Positions 5,420 to 11,030 of a DNA stretch of 11,030 nucleotides are shown here, piece after piece. Position 1 is the first letter of the stretch. Each line of letters opens with the position of its first letter. Location: NCBI GenBank assembly GCA_017551645.1, contig JAFZLE010000365.1, positions 1 through 11,030 of the forward strand. Direction: 5' to 3'. The stretch is from Clostridia bacterium. GTDB lineage: Bacteria; Bacillota; Clostridia; Christensenellales; Aristaeellaceae. The translations under genes were made by a program, and so were the position numbers. The notes under the pieces were generated by a model. The model had not been told where the DNA came from, made no database searches, and saw only the letters and a program-made list of their open reading frames with translations.

Positions 5420-7915
5420 ATGAAGCTGTCCGTCTCTACCTCCGGCTGGAGGGAAATGGGCTGGCCGGAATATGAAAATCTGGCGCGGGAGCTTAAGTAC
5501 AGCGGTATAGAACTGCATGACGCGCTGAATCCCGAGTTCGCGGACATGGTGCGCATGTGCGAAGACGCGAGCAGGCTTGAACTGCAGGGCGTCGGCATCA
5601 GCTGCGTGGACGCGCTGGGCAATCCTGCGAGCGGCGACGCGCGCGAAGCCTGCGTAAATGAGCTAAAACAGCTGTGCGAGCTGGCAAAAAGCCTAAAGTG
5701 CCCCTTCGTAAGGCTGAGAGCGCAGGATACCGACGATGACATACAAACGCAGGGCGGCAACGTCAGGAGCGTCATCGACGCGGTGATCTCCGGTTTTTCC
5801 GCCTCAGGCGTCACGCTGCTCGTGGAGACGGCGGGTATCTTCTCCGACACCGAGCGGCTCAAGAACCTGCTGGACGAATACGCGCTGGACTGTCTGCAGG
5901 CGCTTTGGGACGTGCACAACACATTCCGCTTTTCGGGTGAGACACCGGAAAGATCCATAACGAACCTGGGCGCTTACGTAAAACATGTCCATATCAAGGA
6001 CAGTCGGCTGAGTGGAAGCCGGGTGGAGTATGTGCTGCCCGGAGAAGGCGATCTGCCGGCAAAAGAGGTGTTTGAAGCCCTTAGAAGCATATCTTATGCC
6101 GGATATATCACCCTTGAGTGGGACAAGGCGTGGATGGACGGGCTGGATGACCCCTATGTGGTATACACCCAGTTCAGGGAATTCGCGTCCATGTACGAGC
6201 CCACGTCCTATACGGACGGCGCCCTGTATACCTCTGTGGACGGCAAAGGCAGGTACGTGTGGAAGCACGACGAGCTTATAAACGAGAACTTCCCCCAGGT
6301 GCTTGACAGGATGGCGGAGACCTTCCCGGACCAGCTGTGCTTCAAGTACACCACGCTGGATTACACCCGCACCTATTCCCAGTTCAGGGACGACGTGGAC
6401 AGGTGCGCCCGGGCGTTCATAGCTGTGGGAGTACGCCCTGGCAGCAAAGTGGCGGTATGGGCTACCAACCTGCCCGCCTGGTATATCAGCTTCTGGGCAG
6501 CCACCAAGATAAACGCCACGCTGGTGACCATGAACACTGCCTACAAGATCGCTGAAGCGGAGTATCTTTTAAGGCAGAGCGACACCCATACGCTCATAAT
6601 GATAAACGGGTACAGGGACTCGGACTACGTGGACACTATCACCCGGCTGTGCCCCGAAATGGAGCACAGCGACCCGCAGAAAGGGCTGCACTGCAAAAAA
6701 CTGCCGTTCCTGAGGAACGTCATCACCGTGGGATTCAGGCTTAAGGGCTGCCGGGAATGGGAAGAATTCCTGCAGGAAAGCGAAAAAGTGCCCATCGAAG
6801 AGGTGAGCCGCCTGTCTTCCCTTATTAAGGGCGACGACGTGTGCAACATGCAGTACACTTCCGGCACAACTGGTTTCCCCAAAGGCGTCATGCTCACCCA
6901 CAGGGGCGTGGTGAACAACGGCAAGTGCATAGGCGACAGGATGGACCTGTCCACTGCCGACCGCATGATGATCCAGGTGCCCATGTTCCACTGTTTCGGA
7001 ATGGTGCTGGCGATGACTGCGTGCATGACCCACGGCACTACCATGTGCCCGCTGCCGTACTTTTCGCCCAAGCCCGCGCTGGACTGCATCACCAGGGAAA
7101 AGATCACCTGCTTCCACGGCGTGCCCACCATGTTCATAGCCATGCTGAGCCACCCGGATTTCGCCAAGACGGACTTTTCCCATATGCGCACGGGCATAAT
7201 GGCGGGCAGCAACTGCCCCGAAAGCGTGATGCGGGAGGCAGCGGATAAGATGCGCATGACCGGCATCGTGTCGGTGTATGGCCAGACGGAGTCTTCTCCC
7301 GGCTGCACCATGAGCCGCTGCTACGACGACAGTCTTGACGTCAGGACCACCACGGTGGGCAGCAACCTGCCCCAGGTGGAATGCCGGATAGTAGACCCGG
7401 TCACCGGGGAAGAGCTGCCCTGCGGACAGCAGGGTGAATTCGTGGCACGGGGCTACAACGTTATGAAGGGCTATTACAAGATGCCCTCCGCTACCGCCCA
7501 GGCGATAGACAAAGACGGCTGGCTGCACACGGGCGATCTGTGCATAAAGGATCCGGACGGAAACTACCGTGTCACCGGCCGGCTCAAGGATATGATAATC
7601 CGCGGCGGCGAGAACATTTACCCCCGCGAGATCGAGGAATTCCTTATAACCCATCCTCTGATAAGCGACGTGCAGGTCATAGGCGTGCCGGACAAACAGT
7701 ACGGCGAGGAGATAATGGCCTGCGTGATACTGAACGAAGGCGCTACATTGAGCGAACAGGAGGTCAAGGACTACGTGCTGTCATCCATGGCGCGGCATAA
7801 GGTACCCAGGTACGTGTGGTTCATGGACAAATTCATCATGAACGACGCGGGTAAGATACAGAAATTCAAGATGGTAGAAAAGGCCTGCGAGGTCTTCAAA
7901 CTGAGCAGGGAGTAG
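5420..7915 (+). CDS. Fusion: sugar phosphate isomerase/epimerase-type TIM barrel + AMP-forming acyl-CoA synthetase
   Basis: One 831-aa frame joins two enzymes. Residues 1 to about 260 form a xylose-isomerase-like/AP-endonuclease-2 TIM barrel. The usual metal ligands appear present: E136 in LLVETAG, D164 in WDVHN, H191 in HVHIKD and E233 in TLEWD. Residues from about 280 form an ANL-superfamily acyl-CoA synthetase: P-loop YTSGTTGFPKG (479-489), YGQTESSP, HTGDL, GRLKDMIIRGGENIYPREIE, and the C-terminal catalytic Lys in GKIQKF (K812). The ligase half should activate a carboxylic acid with ATP to acyl-AMP and then acyl-CoA. Given the following BCAT and VOR genes, a short branched-chain acid such as isovalerate is the inferred substrate. 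The barrel's substrate is unknown. AGGGAG lies 7 nt before the ATG. No stop or frameshift separates the halves, so the fusion looks real. The domain calls are firm and the substrate is not. Confidence 0.92.
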   Translation: MKLSVSTSGWREMGWPEYENLARELKYSGIELHDALNPEFADMVRMCEDASRLELQGVGISCVDALGNPASGDAREACVNELKQLCELAKSLKCPFVRLRAQDTDDDIQTQGGNVRSVIDAVISGFSASGVTLLVETAGIFSDTERLKNLLDEYALDCLQALWDVHNTFRFSGETPERSITNLGAYVKHVHIKDSRLSGSRVEYVLPGEGDLPAKEVFEALRSISYAGYITLEWDKAWMDGLDDPYVVYTQFREFASMYEPTSYTDGALYTSVDGKGRYVWKHDELINENFPQVLDRMAETFPDQLCFKYTTLDYTRTYSQFRDDVDRCARAFIAVGVRPGSKVAVWATNLPAWYISFWAATKINATLVTMNTAYKIAEAEYLLRQSDTHTLIMINGYRDSDYVDTITRLCPEMEHSDPQKGLHCKKLPFLRNVITVGFRLKGCREWEEFLQESEKVPIEEVSRLSSLIKGDDVCNMQYTSGTTGFPKGVMLTHRGVVNNGKCIGDRMDLSTADRMMIQVPMFHCFGMVLAMTACMTHGTTMCPLPYFSPKPALDCITREKITCFHGVPTMFIAMLSHPDFAKTDFSHMRTGIMAGSNCPESVMREAADKMRMTGIVSVYGQTESSPGCTMSRCYDDSLDVRTTTVGSNLPQVECRIVDPVTGEELPCGQQGEFVARGYNVMKGYYKMPSATAQAIDKDGWLHTGDLCIKDPDGNYRVTGRLKDMIIRGGENIYPREIEEFLITHPLISDVQVIGVPDKQYGEEIMACVILNEGATLSEQEVKDYVLSSMARHKVPRYVWFMDKFIMNDAGKIQKFKMVEKACEVFKLSRE

Positions 7916-7926
7916 GGAGGAGAAAA

Positions 7927-8994
7927 ATGGAAATCAGCGTAACGTTAAACACCAACCCCAAAGCCAAACCCCAGGATGAGACCGCGCTGGGCTTCGGCAA
8001 GATTTTCACCGACCACATGTTCCTTATGAACTACAACCCGCAGCAGGGCTGGCATGACGCCAGGATCGTGCCCTTCGGCGACATCAGCCTGTCTCCCGCG
8101 TCCACGGTGCTGCACTACGGCGCTGAGATTTTCGAGGGCATGAAGGCTTACAGGCGCAAGGACGGCGAGATCCAGTTCTTCCGCCCCCAGGAGAACTTCA
8201 GGCGCATGAACAACTCCGCAGACAGGATGTGCCTGCCCAAGCTGGACGAGGAATTCTGCCTTAAAGCGCTCAAGAAACTGGTCAACATCGATAAGGATTG
8301 GGTGCCCCATACGCAGGGCGCCAGCCTGTACATCCGCCCGTTCCTGTTCGGGAACGACCCGTTCCTGGGCGTGCATACGGTGAGCAACTGCATATTCTGC
8401 ATCATCCTTTCTCCTTCCGGCGCTTACTATAAAGAAGGCATCAATCCCGTCAAGATCATGATCGAGACCCAGGATGTCAGAGCGGTCCGCGGCGGCACCG
8501 GCTACGCCAAGTGCGGCGGCAACTACGCCGCGTCCATGCGCGCGGGCGAGAAGGCGGAGCAGAAGGGCTATGCCCAGGTGCTGTGGCTGGACGGCGTGGA
8601 GCGCAAGTACGTCGAGGAAGTCGGTTCCATGAACGTCATGTTCAAGATCAGCGGCACCGTGGTCACCCCAAAGCTGACCGGTTCCGTGCTGCCCGGCATC
8701 ACCCGCATGAGCTGCATCGCGCTGCTCAAGAGCTGGGGCGTGCCGGTGGAGGAGAGGCTGATAAGCGTAGAAGAACTGGCTAAGGCGGTCAAGGACGGCA
8801 CGCTGGAAGAAGCCTGGGGCACGGGCACCGCCGCGGTAGTATCGCCCATGGGCGAACTCAACGTGGACGGCGTGAGCTACGTGGTGAACGGCGGCAAGAT
8901 CGGCGCGCTCACCCAGAAGCTGTACGACGAACTGACAGGCATACAGTGGGGCGTGAAGCCGGATACGTTTGGATGGATCGAGCCGCTCAACTGA
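7927..8994 (+). CDS. ilvE: Branched-chain-amino-acid aminotransferase (BCAT, class IV PLP)
   Basis: This 355-aa cytosolic enzyme interconverts leucine, isoleucine or valine and their 2-oxoacids, using glutamate/2-oxoglutarate. Its length and sequence fit the longer eukaryotic-like bacterial BCAT type rather than the shorter E. coli IlvE type. Markers are LHYGAEIFEGMKAYR near residues 61-75, the PLP-binding Lys in GYAKCGGNYAAS (K195), and the EVGSMN motif (E231 onward) that binds the cofactor and substrate carboxylate. GGAGG sits 5 nt before the ATG, 11 bp after the fusion gene. In this operon it should be the last step from 2-oxoisocaproate to leucine, or the first step if the pathway runs towards degradation. 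The leucine T-box favours the biosynthetic direction. No key residue is missing. Confidence 0.95.
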   Translation: MEISVTLNTNPKAKPQDETALGFGKIFTDHMFLMNYNPQQGWHDARIVPFGDISLSPASTVLHYGAEIFEGMKAYRRKDGEIQFFRPQENFRRMNNSADRMCLPKLDEEFCLKALKKLVNIDKDWVPHTQGASLYIRPFLFGNDPFLGVHTVSNCIFCIILSPSGAYYKEGINPVKIMIETQDVRAVRGGTGYAKCGGNYAASMRAGEKAEQKGYAQVLWLDGVERKYVEEVGSMNVMFKISGTVVTPKLTGSVLPGITRMSCIALLKSWGVPVEERLISVEELAKAVKDGTLEEAWGTGTAAVVSPMGELNVDGVSYVVNGGKIGALTQKLYDELTGIQWGVKPDTFGWIEPLN

Positions 8995-9001
8995 ACCGTT
9001 G

Positions 9002-9667
9002 ATGAAAAGAGTAACGCTGTTTGCCGGGCATTACGGTAGCGGTAAGTCTTCCCTGGCGGTGGAATACGCTTTGAAGCTCGCTTCGGAGGGCGACAGGACC
9101 ATCATCGCCGACCTGGACATTGTCAATCCCTATTTTCGCAGCATGGACAGCCGCGCGGAGCTGGAAAGCGCGGGCGTAGATGTCATCGTGTCGCCATACG
9201 CCGGAAGCAACGTGGACGTGCCCGCCCTGCCGGGGGAGATGTACAGGATAGTAGACGACCGGGAGTTCAAGGCGGTAGTGGACGTAGGCGGAGACGACCG
9301 GGGCGCCCTGGCGCTGGGAAGGCTTTCGGGAGCGCTCAAGCAGGAAAACGACTACGAAATGATACTGGTAGTAAACTTCCTGCGCCCCTTGACTCAAACG
9401 CCGGAGGAAGCCGCACAGGTGATCCGTGAGATAGAGCAGGCGGGCAGCCTGCCCTTCACCGGCATCGTAAACAACACGAATCTGGGCGAGCTGACCACCC
9501 GCGAGCATGTGCTTGAGGGGCTTGAAAAAGCGGAAAAGCTGTCCAGTATGAGCGGACTTAAACTGCTGGGAAGCACGGTAAAACCGGAACTGCTGCCGGA
9601 AATAAAGACAGCAAGCGCGATATATCCCGTAAGGATCCGCCACCGGGCGGACTGGGCGATTTTTTAG
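9002..9667 (+). CDS. P-loop ATPase (MinD/ParA-like) associated with 2-oxoacid:ferredoxin oxidoreductase genes
   Basis: This 221-aa soluble protein begins MKRVTLFAGHYGSGKSS. Its Walker A is GHYGSGKS (residues 9-16), without the second conserved Lys of true deviant-Walker ParA/MinD proteins. DLDIVNPYFRS follows, then a Walker-B-like VVDVGGDDRG and a nucleotide-base segment with VNNTNLGE. The fold resembles SIMIBI-class ATPases, and its place between BCAT and VorD suggests a maturation, cluster-insertion or assembly role for VOR. That role is inferred and no substrate is known to me. The ATG at 9002 lies 7 bp after the BCAT stop with no clear ribosome binding site, so it may be reached by translational coupling. 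An alternative ATG at 8969 would overlap BCAT by 26 bp and add 11 residues of non-family-like sequence. The start is uncertain. Confidence 0.78.
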   Translation: MKRVTLFAGHYGSGKSSLAVEYALKLASEGDRTIIADLDIVNPYFRSMDSRAELESAGVDVIVSPYAGSNVDVPALPGEMYRIVDDREFKAVVDVGGDDRGALALGRLSGALKQENDYEMILVVNFLRPLTQTPEEAAQVIREIEQAGSLPFTGIVNNTNLGELTTREHVLEGLEKAEKLSSMSGLKLLGSTVKPELLPEIKTASAIYPVRIRHRADWAIF

Positions 9668-9682
9668 AAAGAGGTGTTTAGC

Positions 9683-9889
9683 TTGGCTAAGGTTACATTC
9701 AGGACCGAGCGCTGCAAGGGCTGCGGACTTTGCGTGAACGCGTGCCCCAAAAAGATCGTGGAGCTGGACAAAACTAAGCTCAATTCTCAGGGGCATCATC
9801 CCGCCTATTGCATAGACGAAACCAAATGCGTTGGCTGCGCGTTTTGCGCGACCATGTGCCCCGACTGCGTGATAACGGTGGAAAGGTAG
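9683..9889 (+). CDS. vorD: 2-oxoacid:ferredoxin oxidoreductase delta subunit, 2x[4Fe-4S] ferredoxin (VorD)
   Basis: This 68-aa ferredoxin-like subunit carries electrons between the VOR catalytic core and external ferredoxin. It has two complete CxxCxxCxxxCP cluster motifs: C11, C14, C17, C21 and C49, C52, C55, C59. Extra cysteines are C43 and C62. The likely start is the TTG at 9683, which gives MAKVTFRTERCKGC and has AGAGGTG 6-7 nt upstream. The GTG at 9674 lies inside that ribosome binding site. It is 15 bp after the ATPase gene and 8 bp before vorB. KorD of 2-oxoglutarate oxidoreductase is very similar, and the VOR call rests on the BCAT/leucine context and the following subunit. Confidence 0.9.
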   Translation: MAKVTFRTERCKGCGLCVNACPKKIVELDKTKLNSQGHHPAYCIDETKCVGCAFCATMCPDCVITVER

Positions 9890-9897
9890 GCGTAAAA

Positions 9898-10965
9898 ATG
9901 GCGGATAAAGTGCTGATGAAGGGCAACGAGGCCCTGGCGGAAGCGGCCATAATGGCAGGCTGCCGGCATTACTTCGGTTATCCCATCACTCCTCAGACAG
10001 AGGTGGCGGCTTACCTTGCCAAGCGTATGCCCAAAGTGGGCGGCACGTTTTTGCAGGCGGAAAGCGAGATCGCCGCGATCAACATGGTCATAGGCGTCGC
10101 CAGCGCTGGCAAACGCGTGATGACCAGTTCTTCATCCCCGGGGATCTCCCTTAAGAGTGAAGGCCTGAGCTACCTGGCGGGCTGCGACCTGCCCGCGCTG
10201 GTAGTGAATGTGCAGAGGGGCGGCCCCGGCCTGGGCGGTATACAGCCCAGCCAGTCGGATTACTTCCACGCCACCCGCGGCGCGGGCCACGGCGACTTCC
10301 ACATGCTTGTGCTGGCGCCCGCTTCCGTGCAGGAGATGGCCAGCCTGGTATTCAAGGGCTTTGACCTGGCGGATAAATACCGTATGACCACCATGATACT
10401 GGCGGACGGCACAATTGGCCAGATGATGGAACCCGTATCTCTGGATATGGGCGAAGTGATAGCTTACGACAAACCTTGGGCGGTCACGGGCACCGGCGGG
10501 AGCAGGAAGCACAACATAGTGAACTCCCTGTCCCTGCTGCCGGAAGAGCTGGAACAGTGGAACATCGCCAGGTATCAGCGCTACGCCCAGATAGAGAAAG
10601 ACGAGGTCCAGTACGAAAGCTTCCTGACCGAGGACGCAGATATCGTGTGCGTGGCTTTCGGCGTTGCGGCGCGCGTGGCGAAAAACGCCATCGTGGCAGC
10701 CCGCGCGAAGGGCATAAAGGCAGGCCTTATCCGTCCCATAACCCTGTGGCCCTTTCCCAAGGAAGCGCTCAAAAAGGCTGCGGAAAAGGCGAAGGCGTTC
10801 GTGTCCGTGGAGCTGTCCATGGGCCAGATGATAGAGGACGTGGAGCTGGCGATCCGCTGCAGGTGCCCCGTGCTGCTGTGCTCCAGGGTGGGCGGCATGA
10901 TCCCCACTCCCGAAGAAGTACTTGCCAAGATTGAGGAAGCTCAGAACGCCGGGAGGTGCGAATAA
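9898..10965 (+). CDS. vorB: 3-methyl-2-oxobutanoate (2-oxoisovalerate):ferredoxin oxidoreductase alpha subunit (VorB)
   Basis: This is the large subunit (355 aa, usual VorB length) of the oxygen-sensitive enzyme that interconverts branched-chain 2-oxoacid + CoA + oxidised ferredoxin with acyl-CoA + CO2 + reduced ferredoxin. The N-terminal pyrimidine-type domain shows YFGYPITPQTE (25-35), a FLQAESEIAAINM segment, TSSSSPGISLKSEG and VQRGGPGLGGIQPSQSD. The C-terminal transketolase-like domain contains GLIRPITLWPFP and VELSMGQMIEDVELA. The ATG at 9898 follows GAAAGG/TAGG and gives MADKVLMKGNEALAEAA. The longer in-frame reading from 9808 overlaps vorD and is rejected. The direction in vivo depends on ferredoxin reduction and is not shown by sequence. 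KorA (2-oxoglutarate) is the main alternative family. Confidence 0.92.
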   Translation: MADKVLMKGNEALAEAAIMAGCRHYFGYPITPQTEVAAYLAKRMPKVGGTFLQAESEIAAINMVIGVASAGKRVMTSSSSPGISLKSEGLSYLAGCDLPALVVNVQRGGPGLGGIQPSQSDYFHATRGAGHGDFHMLVLAPASVQEMASLVFKGFDLADKYRMTTMILADGTIGQMMEPVSLDMGEVIAYDKPWAVTGTGGSRKHNIVNSLSLLPEELEQWNIARYQRYAQIEKDEVQYESFLTEDADIVCVAFGVAARVAKNAIVAARAKGIKAGLIRPITLWPFPKEALKKAAEKAKAFVSVELSMGQMIEDVELAIRCRCPVLLCSRVGGMIPTPEEVLAKIEEAQNAGRCE

Positions 10966-11030
10966 ATGATAGTGTTTGAAAAACCCCACGCGCTGGCGGA
11001 TGTCAAGCTGCATTACTGCCCCGGCTGCAC
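10966..11030 (+). CDS. vorA: 2-oxoacid:ferredoxin oxidoreductase beta subunit start (VorA), partial
   Basis: Only 21 codons are visible before the window ends. They read MIVFEKPHALADV followed by KLHYCPGC. The H-Y-C-P-G-C motif (residues 16-21) is characteristic of the start of the TPP-binding beta subunit of VOR/KOR enzymes, where the cysteines bind a [4Fe-4S] cluster. GGGAGG lies 9 nt upstream of the ATG, which directly abuts the vorB stop codon. The order D-B-A suggests that the gamma subunit (vorC) follows outside the window. Confidence 0.85.
   Translation, partial: MIVFEKPHALADVKLHYCPGC

Noticed and set aside
4582..5958. 458-aa open frame on the minus strand
   Set aside because: It lies antisense to the LeuA-like gene and the fusion gene, is low-complexity with no recognisable domain, and has no operon logic. 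Long antisense frames are expected in GC-rich DNA.
6569..7654. 361-aa minus-strand open frame, very His/Val/Ala-rich
   Set aside because: It is fully antisense to the acyl-CoA synthetase half of the fusion, whose motifs are unmistakable. The composition is typical of a shadow frame.
9808..10965. Longer start for VorB
   Set aside because: The extra 30 residues overlap vorD out of frame and are Arg-rich. The family-like N-terminus begins at 9898 with a ribosome binding site.
4042..11030. Operon as a leucine degradation route (BCAT, VOR and ligase run as an ATP-conserving pathway)
   Set aside because: It is biochemically possible, but the ligase is AMP-forming, which is poor for energy conservation, and a T-box responds to amino-acid shortage. 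Kept only as an alternative.
1..11030. CRISPR arrays, insertion sequences, tRNA/rRNA genes, phage genes
   Set aside because: No regularly spaced repeats, transposase-like frames, terminal inverted repeats or RNA genes beyond the T-box were seen in the window.

Overview
The window looks like chromosomal DNA from a GC-rich member of the Bacillota, probably a gut- or rumen-type Clostridia. This rests on a canonical T-box riboswitch, strong GGAGG-type ribosome binding sites, an oxygen-sensitive ferredoxin-dependent 2-oxoacid oxidoreductase, and frequent AGG (Arg) and ATA (Ile) codons. The species cannot be read from the sequence. Every gene seen falls into one of two divergent operons that share a roughly 470-bp control region (3576-4041).

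Left operon (minus strand, 3575 down past base 1): a CUT2/ribose-type ABC importer. The order of transcription is substrate-binding protein, then a 12-bp intercistronic hairpin, then a duplicated-domain ATPase, then a permease cut by the window edge. A good sigma-A-like promoter (TAGACA-18-TATAAT) lies at 3639-3668. The ligand cannot be told from sequence. The permease is odd: about 235 extra residues form a TM - Ala/Ser-rich extracytoplasmic helix - TM hairpin ahead of the conserved permease core.

Right operon (plus strand, 3758 past the end): promoter (TTGCAA-17-TAGAAT) - T-box leader with specifier best read as CUG (Leu) and mutually exclusive antiterminator/terminator - LeuA-like protein with a ruined active site but a preserved C-terminal regulatory domain - fusion of a sugar-isomerase-type TIM barrel with an AMP-forming acyl-CoA synthetase - branched-chain aminotransferase - P-loop ATPase - VorD ferredoxin subunit - VorB alpha subunit - VorA beta subunit (start only). 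Genes are 0 to 15 bp apart.

Read together, the right operon suggests a leucine supply route switched on when tRNA-Leu is uncharged. A branched-chain acid such as isovalerate would be activated to its CoA ester by the ligase half of the fusion. VOR would then carboxylate it reductively with reduced ferredoxin to 2-oxoisocaproate, and the aminotransferase would convert that to leucine. The LeuA-like protein would be a candidate leucine-sensing regulator rather than a synthase. Leucine synthesis from isovalerate by reductive carboxylation is established physiology in some anaerobes. Its packaging under a leucine T-box with a dead LeuA and a TIM-barrel/ligase fusion is my inference and the most interesting thing in the window.
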